46,846 nucleotides of DNA from Gammaproteobacteria bacterium. GTDB lineage: Bacteria; Pseudomonadota; Gammaproteobacteria; SZUA-229. Both the position numbers and the translations under genes were made by a program. Numbering within the stretch: the stretch's first letter is position 1; every line of letters begins with the position of its first letter. The notes beneath the pieces are model-generated. The model saw only the letters and a program-made list of their open reading frames with translations. It did no database searches and was not told the DNA's origin. Location: the NCBI GenBank assembly GCA_016744065.1, contig JADGFA010000033.1:1-46846 (forward strand), in the 5' to 3' direction. Shown here piece by piece: positions 7,713 to 15,854 of the stretch.

Positions 7713-10082
7713 ATGACAAAAGCATTTTTATTAACTCGTCAGGCCTATGATACTCCGGATGGCATCCGCCTGGAACTGTGGTTCAGCTCTGAAATCGGCC
7801 CTTTACAGGTATATATAGACAGACAGCAAGGGGTATTTTTTATACGCCAGTCAGATATGCAACAGGCCAGTCACTTACTTCAAAAAAAACAGGTCACAAT
7901 TAAAACCCTGCAGCTTCAGGACTTCTCCCTTAAACCAATGGCTGCCGTTTACTCTTCTTCATTACAGAATTTTTACCATGCCAGAGACATACTAAATAAC
8001 AATAATATTGAGACATTTGAAACCGATATACGCCCTACCGAAAGATACTTAACCGAACGTTTTATTACCGGCCCTGTTACAGTTCACAACCCGGATAACA
8101 GGAAAAAATTATTTACCCCGCCGATAAAACCAGACAACTACATACCCAAATTACGTTTAATGTCGCTAGATATAGAAACGGCTTACGATACAAATGAATT
8201 ATTTTCTATTGCCTTTATCTGCGGAAAAATAAAAAAAGTATTAATGGTTAACAAAGGCAATGCAGCCAACAAAGACACTAACACGCTTTTTGATCTTGAA
8301 TTTTTCCCCGATGAAACCCAGCTATTAAAGAAATTTTTATTATACGTAGCCAATACTGATCCAGATATTTTTACAGGCTGGAATGTCGTAAATTTTGACT
8401 TCAGATTTTTACAGAAAAAATCTGAAGAACTAAATATACCCTTGAAGCTAGGCAGAAACAACACCCTGATAAAATGGCGACAACACCACGCAGATAATAA
8501 TCATTATTTTATACGCATCCCAGGTCGTATCGTGCTCGACGGTATAGATACATTAAAAAATGCCACCTGGCAATTTGCCAGCTTTTCACTGGAAAATGTA
8601 TCTAATGAATTATTAAAGCGGGGAAAGTTAATACAGCAAAAGAACAATCATGACCCCCTGTATAAAGCAAAAGAAATAAAACGACAATTTTATAATGACA
8701 AAACCTCACTTGCTAAATACAATCTTGAAGACTGTCAGCTGGTTCTGGATATTTTCGATAAAGCAGAATTGATTCATTTTGCAATTGAACGGACCCGTTT
8801 AACCGGCCTGGAAATGGATAGAACAGGTGGCTCAGTCGCCGCATTTGATAATTTATACTTACCACAATTACATAGAAAAGGCTTCACTGCGCCTAACATT
8901 GGTAATTACGGAAACGGCAACACAGCTCCCGGCGGGTATGTAATGGACTCAAAACCAGGATTATTCACCAGTGTACTGGTGCTGGATTATAAAAGTCTAT
9001 ACCCAAGTATAATACGCACCTTTAAGGTTGACCCTTATGCTCGCATAGCTGCAAAAAAACAAGCTGAAAATGAAACGATTCCTGGTTATGATGGTGCCCG
9101 TTTTTCCAAACAACACCATATACTACCTGAAATTATCACTGATCTCTGGCACGCAAGAGACAAAGCTAAACTTGAAAATAACAAAGCGCTTTCCCAGGCG
9201 ATAAAAATAATCATGAACTCCTTTTATGGTGTACTGGGCACGCCCGGATGCCGGGTTCACGATGCACGATTAACCAGCTCTATAACTAAACGAAGCCATG
9301 ACATAATAAAGCAAACAGTAAAACTAATTAACAAACAGGGCTATGAAGTCATTTATGGCGACACGGATTCAGTTTTCGTATCCCCTGGAAGGGCGCTTAA
9401 TAACGACGAAGCAGATAAAATCGGTCAACATTTAATTGAAACGATTAATTCATACTGGCAACAACATTTAAACAATGAATTCGGCATTGAGTCTTACCTT
9501 GAAATGGAATACGAAACCCACTTTAAACGCTTCTTTATGCCAACAGTCCGTGGCTCGGAAAAAGGCAGCAAAAAACGTTATGCAGGTGTCATAAATAAAA
9601 ATGGTCGCGATAAAATAATATTCAAAGGGCTGGAAAATGTACGTACCGACTGGACTCAACTAGCTCGTGATTTTCAACAAACATTATATTCTAAAGTTTT
9701 TAATGGTGAAGCATATGATGAATTCATACGCCATGTGGTTCAACAACTATTAGAAGGTAAGTTAGACCACCATTTGATCTACAGAAAAAGATTACGACAA
9801 AAACTCGACCAGTACCAGAAAAACATTCCCCCCCATGCACGTGCAGCCATTAAAGCAGAGACCCTGTTTAAAGAAAACAACACACCTTCACGCTATCAGA
9901 AAAAAGGCTGGATCGAATATGTTATAACGACAAATGGTCCAGAAGCACTCGAGTGCCAGACCTCCAGGCTCGATTATGACCATTATATTGAAAAGCAACT
10001 AACACCTGTAGCAGACAGTATTCTTGCCGCACTCAACGATTCAATTGATAACATTATTAAACAACAGATTAATTTATTTTAA
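7713..10082 (+). CDS. polB: DNA polymerase II (family B)
   Basis: A 789-residue family B DNA polymerase, the length of E. coli Pol II (783). The 3'-5' exonuclease motifs are SLDIETAYD (Asp153, Glu155), WNVVNFDFRFL and YNLEDCQLVLDIF. The polymerase motifs are DYKSLYPSIIRTFKVDP (motif A, about residue 425), KIIMNSFYGVLGTPGCR (motif B) and YGDTDSVFV (motif C, about residue 547), then a KKRYAG element. In E. coli the enzyme restarts stalled forks and is SOS-induced. I see no clear LexA box in the 130 bp between it and the divergent pilU. All catalytic residues are present and it appears intact. Confidence 0.96.
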   Translation: MTKAFLLTRQAYDTPDGIRLELWFSSEIGPLQVYIDRQQGVFFIRQSDMQQASHLLQKKQVTIKTLQLQDFSLKPMAAVYSSSLQNFYHARDILNNNNIETFETDIRPTERYLTERFITGPVTVHNPDNRKKLFTPPIKPDNYIPKLRLMSLDIETAYDTNELFSIAFICGKIKKVLMVNKGNAANKDTNTLFDLEFFPDETQLLKKFLLYVANTDPDIFTGWNVVNFDFRFLQKKSEELNIPLKLGRNNTLIKWRQHHADNNHYFIRIPGRIVLDGIDTLKNATWQFASFSLENVSNELLKRGKLIQQKNNHDPLYKAKEIKRQFYNDKTSLAKYNLEDCQLVLDIFDKAELIHFAIERTRLTGLEMDRTGGSVAAFDNLYLPQLHRKGFTAPNIGNYGNGNTAPGGYVMDSKPGLFTSVLVLDYKSLYPSIIRTFKVDPYARIAAKKQAENETIPGYDGARFSKQHHILPEIITDLWHARDKAKLENNKALSQAIKIIMNSFYGVLGTPGCRVHDARLTSSITKRSHDIIKQTVKLINKQGYEVIYGDTDSVFVSPGRALNNDEADKIGQHLIETINSYWQQHLNNEFGIESYLEMEYETHFKRFFMPTVRGSEKGSKKRYAGVINKNGRDKIIFKGLENVRTDWTQLARDFQQTLYSKVFNGEAYDEFIRHVVQQLLEGKLDHHLIYRKRLRQKLDQYQKNIPPHARAAIKAETLFKENNTPSRYQKKGWIEYVITTNGPEALECQTSRLDYDHYIEKQLTPVADSILAALNDSIDNIIKQQINLF

Positions 10083-10318
10083 TCGCTTACCCAACATATA
10101 ACACAACTCAAAAAACACCCTGATATACTGCTATTTTTATAACGCATATTCCATGGCTTTTTTACATGAATCACGGCTGCATCTAAAAGCCTTACACGGG
10201 TATCACCCTGATTGATTAACATAACAATTTTCACTGAATGAAAATCGCCCGGCCAGTTCCTGACATCTTCGTTTTTTATACGATAATAATCGAAGCAGCT
10301 TTCCCTACTCTGATCACC
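10079..10318 (-). pseudogene. Start-less 79-codon open frame, likely gene remnant
   Basis: The minus strand is open from a TGA at 10319-10321 down to a TAA at 10079-10081, with no ATG near the 5' end; the first are a GTG (10234) and an ATG (10222). The reading is protein-like: RESCFDYYRIKNEDVRNWPG, then FHSVKIVMLINQGDTRVRLL and DAAVIHVKKPW. It overlaps the last bases of polB. I do not recognise the family. It could be the surviving C-terminal part of a lost gene, or a small gene starting at GTG 10234. It fills most of the otherwise empty 268-bp gap after polB. Confidence 0.3.
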
Positions 10319-10350
10319 TCAATACAACACCAATCCTTCATTAACAGGCT

Positions 10351-10734
10351 TTATTTTGCATCGCCAATATGACTTGAAATAACAAGCATATATCCATCCA
10401 GATCTTTAAACCATATCTCTTTTTGCTGTGCATTTGGGTTAATGTGTGGCTCAACAACAATTTCTGGACTGAACTCTATAACACGCTTAACTGCGCTTTC
10501 AAACTCACCTGTTCTAAACCACAACAAAACACCGTTACCTACAGCTGTATCTTTTTCATACATGCCAGGATGATCATGAACATCCCGTGCATGTAATTGC
10601 AGTATTAAATTTCCGTCTAAAATTAGCATCTCATATTCATTTCCACCATGGCCACTTTCACACAACAGTATACTCTGGTAAAACGCACTGCTTGCCGGAA
10701 CATCCTTTACAACAATTAAAGGTTCTACCTTCAT
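10351..10734 (-). CDS. VOC (glyoxalase/bleomycin-resistance fold) protein
   Basis: A 127-residue protein with the paired beta-alpha-beta-beta-beta units of the vicinal-oxygen-chelate superfamily. It begins MKVEPLIVVKDVPASSAFYQ and has the typical ending EIWFKDLDGYMLVISSH. Such proteins bind a metal and act on diverse small molecules or sequester antibiotics; nothing here fixes the substrate. The start ATG has a strong AAAGGAG eight bases upstream. A possible small membrane ORF ends 20 bp upstream on the same strand, so the gene may lie at the end of the dynamin-linked transcript. Confidence 0.82.
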   Translation of the reverse strand: MKVEPLIVVKDVPASSAFYQSILLCESGHGGNEYEMLILDGNLILQLHARDVHDHPGMYEKDTAVGNGVLLWFRTGEFESAVKRVIEFSPEIVVEPHINPNAQQKEIWFKDLDGYMLVISSHIGDAK

Positions 10735-10753
10735 TTGAGTCTCCTTTATATAG

Positions 10754-10831
10754 TTATTTAATCTGGTATCCCATTAGCACCAGCACTATAGCACCCACTC
10801 CAACAAAGGCAACAAGCTCTAAATATTTCAC
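10754..10831 (-). CDS. Possible very small single-pass membrane protein
   Basis: A 25-codon frame from GTG 10831 reads VKYLELVAFVGVGAIVLVLM then GYQIK, a short helix followed by a membrane segment. The same frame stays open upstream for another 13 codons (ISRLGGHIYHA in front) to a TAG at 10871-10873, but without a standard start codon. No convincing Shine-Dalgarno precedes the GTG. It sits between the Q-rich membrane protein gene and the VOC gene on the same strand. It may be a real small protein or the tail of a degraded gene; I cannot decide from sequence. Confidence 0.3.
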   Translation of the reverse strand: MKYLELVAFVGVGAIVLVLMGYQIK

Positions 10832-10863
10832 AGCATGGTAAATATGACCGCCTAACCTGCTTA

Positions 10864-11556
10864 TTAATATCTACGTGGCCCATAATATGGCGCAGGCTGA
10901 TAATAAACATTGGGATTATAATAAACTGGTGCTCTGTTTACCGGGCGCGGAACATTCATATTAGGTACACGACTTCTTTGCTGTGCATTAAGCCATTGCC
11001 GCTGTTGTGCCAGCATTTTATTTTGCCATTGAATCTGCTGCGACTTTTGCTGCTCAAACATTTTCTTTTGTTGTTCAAGCTGTAATGTCTGGTACTCTTT
11101 AAACCAGGCTGGTTGCCCAGAACTATGATTCAACTTCGAACCATTGGTACTCATTGGCGCTGGCAACATAGTACCCTGCAACATTCTACGACGCTCAGCC
11201 AGTATATTACTGTTAACCATAGAACGATTAACCGCTGAATTATTAGCTGAAGGACTATTAACTATGGGAGCGCTATCCGCAAGCCCCTGATTTGTAGCCA
11301 TTCCTCTATTTTCAAATGGAGTGGGCGCCGGTACTGTTGAAACCGTGTGCTCCTGAGTACTACCAGAAGATAAAACAATACCCACTATCCCTATCGCAAA
11401 CATAGCCGCTGTTAATATTAATGCATACGGCATTTTATTATCCTGCACCTTTTCAACCACAGCCTCTTCTGACTTTGTATCATTTTCAGATGGCATAACG
11501 CCCATTTCCTTAAGTTTTTTTGCTACTTTCTCATTGCCTTTATCTTTTTTAGTCAC
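10864..11556 (-). CDS. Uncharacterised single-pass, Gln-rich membrane protein
   Basis: A 230-residue protein I do not recognise. Its charged cytoplasmic N-terminus (about 40 residues, Lys/Glu rich) leads to one membrane segment, MPYALILTAAMFAIGIVGIV. A Ser/Asn/Pro-rich spacer follows, then a Gln-rich probable coiled coil (about residues 155-195, EQQKKMFEQQKSQQ, NKMLAQQRQWLNAQQ). The tail is rich in Tyr, Pro and Asn (VYYNPNVYYQPAPYYGPRRY). The start is GTG 11556, with GAGGAG seven bases before it; an upstream TTG frame lies inside that ribosome site. It begins 43 bp after the dynamin-like GTPase gene on the same strand, so the two are probably co-transcribed and may act together at the membrane. 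Confidence 0.72.
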   Translation of the reverse strand: MTKKDKGNEKVAKKLKEMGVMPSENDTKSEEAVVEKVQDNKMPYALILTAAMFAIGIVGIVLSSGSTQEHTVSTVPAPTPFENRGMATNQGLADSAPIVNSPSANNSAVNRSMVNSNILAERRRMLQGTMLPAPMSTNGSKLNHSSGQPAWFKEYQTLQLEQQKKMFEQQKSQQIQWQNKMLAQQRQWLNAQQRSRVPNMNVPRPVNRAPVYYNPNVYYQPAPYYGPRRY

Positions 11557-11599
11557 AATAGATCTCCTCAAAATATTAATTTATTTAAACTCGAATACT

Positions 11600-13114
11600 T
11601 TAAACCTTTACCTCTGTAACATCCGTATTAGAAACTTCTGCTGACATGTTATTAACTGCTTTATCTTCAACCTCAATAGCCACCTTTCCCGACGGCATTG
11701 CAAACTGATCATTTAATTTCTGAATAAATACATCTGCCTGGTTTTTAACCTTCCTTAATGTGTTTTTTGAAAAGAAACCCCAACCAATTACCTGGGGCCT
11801 CAATAAGCTATGAAAAAACAATGTGTTTTTTATAAATGCTCTTTTTAAACTTACCTTATATTCATCCGAATAATTACTTTTAAATAATTTATTTAACTGA
11901 CTCGTAACCGCGTATTTTCTGGAGATAAAATGAATAAGTAAAAACACAGAAAAAACAACCATATACCCTGCCACCTGACCTCCTGTTGACAAACTCATCC
12001 AGTCAACAAACGACGTCAATGCATCAGCGACAAATGTACCTGACATCATAAGCCCTCCTGCCACTAATACTATTATTGCAACGGCAAAGGCATCCCTCCA
12101 CAAAACACCTCTACGCCAGTCTGATAGCATAGCAATAAGTTTGGGTAATTTTTCATACTCAATTTCACGAACTGTTTTGTCCAGCGCACCGATAACCCGA
12201 TAAACCCTGTCAATATCAACCTGCTCCATCAGACCATTTATTTTATTTAAATCTATATCGCGTTTTTGCTCAAAACGTTTGCGCACCACATCATCTTCAA
12301 TAACAACAGCTGCATCTGGGTTATATATAGTATAAAACTTCCCCGCAGTCAGCCCCTCGGCTGATAATGCTCGTTGCCATGAGGCAATAACATCCTCAGG
12401 GTTATCTTCTCTTACTGTGGCATCGATCTGATTAAGTATATAAATAAACTTATCCGCATTTTTCTGATAAATTTTATCCGCAACCAGATGTTTTAACGTA
12501 TCACGCATCGCACCTGGCTCAGGGTGACGAGCATCAAAAAACACCAGAACCAGGTCAGATAAATCAATAATATAATCTGTTATTTTTAAGGTTTCTGTAC
12601 GCTGGTCATCCGCATCAAAACCAGGCGAATCTATAAAAATTCGCCCCTTCGATTTAATATCTGGGCAGGTCTTCATTTGTAAATAGGTATTAATCCGGTT
12701 ACTCGCTCCCGGACAAACCTGCTCAAGCACATCGGCCATATGATAAAACGGAAAGCGCGGATCAGCCTCCAGAGATATACCCGGTAAAACACGCGCCTGC
12801 TGCTCTGCCGAATAGCAAATCACCGTAAACTTATCATCAACCGCCTGTGTACCTGTTTCCTGCAAAGGTGAATTTAAATAATGATTAATAAACGTAGACT
12901 TACCCGCAGAAAAAGTACCCAGAACTGAAATCAAAGGCCACCAGGGTATCTGTGTTGCATAGGACTCATCCCTGGCCAACAGCCCCATTCGATAAGCTAC
13001 CTTATCAAGCTTTTTAAACTCCTGAACCGCATTAACTAATAAAGGATTTTCAGCAGCCAGATGACTCTCTAGCTGCTCTAACTGCTGCCTTATCTGACTA
13101 TCTGCTCCAAACAT
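11600..13114 (-). CDS. Dynamin-like GTPase with C-terminal membrane segments
   Basis: A 504-residue protein with a dynamin-type GTPase domain. The P-loop is GTFSAGKST (residues 66-74), switch I Thr lies in AVDDKFTV, switch II is DSPGFDADD and the base-specificity motif is LNQID. Two membrane stretches follow (AFAVAIIVLVAGGLMMSG and VAGYMVVFSVFLLIHFIS, about residues 335-395), then a basic helical tail. Bacterial dynamin-like proteins remodel or protect membranes; this one lacks a recognised partner domain. I use ATG 13114, which has AGGA seven bases upstream, instead of a TTG two codons earlier. It is followed by the single-pass Q-rich gene, with 43 bp between. Confidence 0.85.
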   Translation of the reverse strand: MFGADSQIRQQLEQLESHLAAENPLLVNAVQEFKKLDKVAYRMGLLARDESYATQIPWWPLISVLGTFSAGKSTFINHYLNSPLQETGTQAVDDKFTVICYSAEQQARVLPGISLEADPRFPFYHMADVLEQVCPGASNRINTYLQMKTCPDIKSKGRIFIDSPGFDADDQRTETLKITDYIIDLSDLVLVFFDARHPEPGAMRDTLKHLVADKIYQKNADKFIYILNQIDATVREDNPEDVIASWQRALSAEGLTAGKFYTIYNPDAAVVIEDDVVRKRFEQKRDIDLNKINGLMEQVDIDRVYRVIGALDKTVREIEYEKLPKLIAMLSDWRRGVLWRDAFAVAIIVLVAGGLMMSGTFVADALTSFVDWMSLSTGGQVAGYMVVFSVFLLIHFISRKYAVTSQLNKLFKSNYSDEYKVSLKRAFIKNTLFFHSLLRPQVIGWGFFSKNTLRKVKNQADVFIQKLNDQFAMPSGKVAIEVEDKAVNNMSAEVSNTDVTEVKV

Positions 13115-13679
13115 GAACAATTCCTGATTAAAGGGTTAATATTAAATAACTCAACGGAATACAACAAACCAGCGTACCAGTAACACTCGCTTCGCTTACC
13201 CACCAATAAAGCACATGTCCGAAAAATTCTACTCCATAAAAGAATCAATTTTCTTGCTCTATAACAATAGATTTAATATTAATGCTATTTCATTTCAACA
13301 AAACGAGGTGCCAAATACGCTTTTTTAGGGTGCTGTAAGCTATGCAAATAAATGATTTAAACAAGACAGGATATTTTTACCTAATTTCTTTTAATACAAA
13401 GAGATACAGGTTTTTTATAGAAGCAAAGTACAATTTACCCTGAAATTAGAAATAACTGACTTCTGGTTCTTAATAACTTTAATATCCACTGACAAAACTG
13501 GTCCAGAAAGCAAATTTAATCCACAATAGAGAAAACGTTTCTAATACGATAAGACATGGAGTACTACGTAAAACAAAGCACATAAAAAACTTGATATCCA
13601 ACTTTTTTGAACGTGCCGATAATTTTCTAGAGTGTTTTTAAAAAAATAAGACCCATCCTGATCCATATATAACAACCTG
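13115..13679 (-). other. 565-bp AT-rich gap, no convincing gene
   Basis: This gap lies between the dynamin-like gene and the DHFR-like gene, both on the minus strand. The best open frame is 41 codons on the minus strand (13541-13666, starting MDQDGSYFFKNTLENYRHVQ). It lacks a ribosome site and is followed, after a TAG, by another 40-odd open codons. A 33-codon plus-strand frame (from ATG 13342) also lacks a ribosome site. These could be decayed coding DNA. I see no repeat or RNA gene here. Confidence 0.4.
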
Positions 13680-14231
13680 CTAAATATTTTTTCCAATTTC
13701 ATAAGTTACCTGAACAAAACCAAAGTCGAAGGTTTTTGTCGCAACATGATTTACCAGAATATCCTTATCGAGCGAACCAAATAAAGAAATACCACTACCT
13801 AAAAGAACTGGGATCATAGTAATAACCATATCACTTACAAGACCAGCTGATAGAAATCGCTGAATGGTAATACCACCATCAATATAAATACGTTTTATAT
13901 CTTCCTTAGACAGGCGTAAACAAAGTTCTTCTGGTGATTCTTTTGAAAAAGTTACGCTATTTCTTATCTCTGGCGGTATTTCAACTGGCTTACTACTTAA
14001 GACAATAACTGGTTTTTCCTGATAAGGCCAATCACCAAAAGATAAAACTTTTTCATAGGTGTGCCTTCCCATTACTAAAATATCAACCGATGCCATAAAG
14101 TCAAAATAACCACAATCTTCGCCTTCTGTCACGGTGTTATTGGCTGCATCAAGCCAGTCAAGGTCACCATTTTCTCTGGCGATGAAACCATCAAGGCTTG
14201 TGGCTATAAATACAGATACTTCTGGTTTCAA
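13680..14231 (-). CDS. Dihydrofolate-reductase-fold (RibD C-terminal domain) protein
   Basis: A 183-residue protein of the YyaP/YwjB-like DHFR group. It has an N-terminal SVFIATSLDGFIARENGDLDW, the NADPH-binding stretch VDILVMGRHTYEKVLSFGDW, and IYIDGGITIQRFLSAGLVSDM with MVITMIPVLLGSGISLFG near the end. Family members are NADPH-dependent reductases of uncertain substrate, some related to RibD. They are not the housekeeping folate enzyme. The start is TTG with AGGAG six bases upstream. It is a single gene, flanked by AT-rich gaps on both sides. Confidence 0.88.
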   Translation of the reverse strand: MKPEVSVFIATSLDGFIARENGDLDWLDAANNTVTEGEDCGYFDFMASVDILVMGRHTYEKVLSFGDWPYQEKPVIVLSSKPVEIPPEIRNSVTFSKESPEELCLRLSKEDIKRIYIDGGITIQRFLSAGLVSDMVITMIPVLLGSGISLFGSLDKDILVNHVATKTFDFGFVQVTYEIGKNI

Positions 14232-14333
14232 TTTTAACTCCTGTTCCTGGCGCTTAATATTTTAATAGCTTAACGGATTATATTACAGCCTGCCTTACAG
14301 AGCGAAAGAAAAAATTTCAGACTGATTTTATTA

Positions 14334-14447
14334 TTAACTATTGCCGTATTCATCAGTAAATAGTTTTGCATCTTTGGGCTTAATTGCATTAAGGCTAGCA
14401 CTATCAACATCTTCAATTACAAAGTCAATTGTATTTATGCAATCCAT
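14334..14447 (-). pseudogene. Short 37-codon frame, possible remnant
   Basis: Inside the 403-bp gap upstream of the DHFR-like gene, a minus-strand ATG opens MDCINTIDFVIEDVDSASLN then AIKPKDAKLFTDEYGNS and stop. The frame stays open a few codons further upstream (KKIVYIQAR) without a start, which suggests the tail of a lost gene more than a free-standing one. No ribosome site and no family recognised. The rest of the gap holds only the inverted repeat at 14580-14606. Confidence 0.25.
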
Positions 14448-14579
14448 TCTAGCCTGTATATAAACTATTTTTTTATGTTAGGCTTATTCTTTAAATCAAT
14501 TTATTTTCCTGATAAATTGACGGCTTATGATTTTAATCTAGTTTTAATAAGCCCAGATGATTAAAGACGTTTATTTTTT

Positions 14580-14606
14580 AAGTCTGATAATCTGGTTATC
14601 AGACTT
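14580..14606. repeat. Perfect 11-bp inverted repeat downstream of tetR
   Basis: Arms AAGTCTGATAA and TTATCAGACTT flank a 5-nt TCTGG loop. It lies 29 bp beyond the stop of the TetR gene (14635), where a terminator is expected. No T run follows on either strand (six A's follow on the minus strand), so it is at best a non-canonical terminator. Confidence 0.6.
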
Positions 14607-14634
14607 CTTATGCCTCTGTATTATCCTGTAGATT

Positions 14635-15180
14635 TTACAGGGCTTTTTTAAGCCACTCTTCCACTTTTCCATAATCGGTAGTTGAACCGTCAAAAAAGCG
14701 CATCAACAACGTCCCGAGCACTAAACAAAGTACAGGCGTAGCGTCCTTTTCACCGACTATATTACTGATTAAATTAAGATAGGTATCTCTGGCCAGTTGC
14801 CTGCTTTTATCGTTTGCAATATCAGTACTAGAACGGTCGCGTAAATATTCAACGAGTAACGACAGTTCATCAGGGAAGCCAGGCTCAATCTTTTGCATAA
14901 ACTCGAATAAAACATGTACACGCTCCTCAATAGTTGCATTTTTGGGTATATTAGAAATAAGACTGGTTTTAACCTCATCAAATTCTGTAACTATCTCGGT
15001 GCACGCAAGAAAAAGTTGTTTTTTTGTAGGGAAGTAATGATATAGGCCGCTTTTTGAAATACCTAATTCTTTTGCAATGCTTCGCATTCCCAGACCTGCA
15101 TATCCCTGCTTAGAGAATAACAGAGCTGCCTTTTGTGCCAGCTTTAGACGGTAGGCATCATGATCAATATTTTTTGGCAT
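14635..15180 (-). CDS. TetR-family repressor of the divergent VOC gene
   Basis: A 181-residue TetR/AcrR regulator. The N-terminal DNA-binding domain (residues 10-56) includes AALLFSKQGYAGLGMRSIAK and the recognition region ELGISKSGLYHYFPTKKQLF. The remaining helices form the ligand-binding and dimer part, whose inducer is unknown. It is divergent from the VOC gene at 15303. The shared 122-bp control region holds a near-consensus promoter for this gene and two related 20-bp palindromes, each just past one of the two promoters. Autorepression plus repression of the VOC gene is the natural inference. Confidence 0.92.
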   Translation of the reverse strand: MPKNIDHDAYRLKLAQKAALLFSKQGYAGLGMRSIAKELGISKSGLYHYFPTKKQLFLACTEIVTEFDEVKTSLISNIPKNATIEERVHVLFEFMQKIEPGFPDELSLLVEYLRDRSSTDIANDKSRQLARDTYLNLISNIVGEKDATPVLCLVLGTLLMRFFDGSTTDYGKVEEWLKKAL

Positions 15181-15197
15181 TATAGAACGCCCCTTAA

Positions 15198-15217
15198 TTT
15201 AGTCCACACGGACGAAA
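15198..15217. promoter_or_regulatory. TetR operator 1
   Basis: An imperfect palindrome, TTTAGTCCACACGGACGAAA. Its halves TTTAGTCC and GGACGAAA match the second site at 15260-15279 when that is read in reverse. It abuts the -10 hexamer of the tetR promoter, placing it over the expected transcription start. Confidence 0.72.
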
Positions 15218-15245
15218 TTATATTGACAATAATTAGCTCTGTCGA
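15217..15245 (-). promoter_or_regulatory. Sigma-70 promoter of the tetR gene
   Basis: On the minus strand, -35 TCGACA (15245-15240), a 17-bp spacer and a perfect -10 TATAAT (15222-15217). Operator 1 starts at the -10 and runs downstream, which suits autorepression. Confidence 0.7.
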
Positions 15246-15252
15246 GTACGCT
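15223..15252 (+). promoter_or_regulatory. Promoter of the VOC gene
   Basis: A perfect -35 TTGACA (15223-15228). The best -10 at normal spacing is weak: TACGCT at 15247-15252, with an 18-bp spacer. It overlaps the divergent tetR promoter. Operator 2 follows eight bases after this -10. Confidence 0.5.
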
Positions 15253-15259
15253 TTATTTA

Positions 15260-15279
15260 AATAGACCAATCGGACTAAA
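15260..15279. promoter_or_regulatory. TetR operator 2
   Basis: AATAGACCAATCGGACTAAA; its reverse complement begins TTTAGTCCGATTGG, matching operator 1 in the first half-site and the spacing. It sits between the plus-strand -10 and the VOC ribosome site. Confidence 0.7.
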
Positions 15280-15302
15280 TAAGCCGGATCAGGAGGAAGA
15301 TA

Positions 15303-15854
15303 ATGAAAGGCGTTCATCATGTAGAGTTCTCGGTGCTGGACTATGAAGAATCAATAAAATTTTATGACAAAATGTTCGGCTGGCTTGGATATAAAAGCTT
15401 CTGGACACACAACATTGGCTACCTTTCTACATATTACACAGCATGGCTTCCTTTTTTTCATAGTTATATTGGCATTCAACCTGCCAGGTCAGGTGGAAAG
15501 CTAAAATCAGAAGAGCATGCAACAGGAGTACATCACATTGCCCTGTGGGCAAGTAGCAGAAAAGTTATTGATGATTTCTACACGAATTTTCTGTTAAAAA
15601 ATGAAATAGAGGTAACTGAGAAGCCAACAGAATATCCAGTATACGCCCCAAGTTATTATGCTGTGTTTTTTAATGATCCAATAACGGGAATTCATTTTGA
15701 ACTAGCTTACACCTCAACACTTGAAAATATTTTTGGTTATTTTAAATGGAAACGTAGGCTGAAAGAGGTTTGGGATAAACACCCAGAATGGGACGGCTCC
15801 CCTCTGGAGGTAATGTTTAGAGAACTACCTACAAAAAATAAGCAAAAAACCTGA
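15303..15854 (+). CDS. VOC-superfamily protein under TetR control
   Basis: A 183-residue glyoxalase-fold protein. The first unit begins MKGVHHVEFSVLDYEESIKF, and the second holds HATGVHHIALWASSRKVIDD and NDPITGIHFELAYTS. The His and Glu pattern (HHVEF, HHIAL, FELAY) suggests a working metal site. A long aromatic and basic C-terminal extension (about residues 145-183) is unlike simple antibiotic-binding VOC proteins. AGGAGG lies six bases before the ATG. Placement opposite a TetR gene with paired operators suggests induction by a toxic small molecule, possibly one this enzyme attacks; the substrate is unknown. Confidence 0.87.
   Translation: MKGVHHVEFSVLDYEESIKFYDKMFGWLGYKSFWTHNIGYLSTYYTAWLPFFHSYIGIQPARSGGKLKSEEHATGVHHIALWASSRKVIDDFYTNFLLKNEIEVTEKPTEYPVYAPSYYAVFFNDPITGIHFELAYTSTLENIFGYFKWKRRLKEVWDKHPEWDGSPLEVMFRELPTKNKQKT

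Noticed and set aside
13342..13443. 33-codon plus-strand ORF
   Set aside because: No ribosome site; AT-rich chance frame.
14580..14606. Inverted repeat as a Rho-independent terminator
   Set aside because: Perfect stem but no T run on either side in the right direction; kept only as an inverted repeat.
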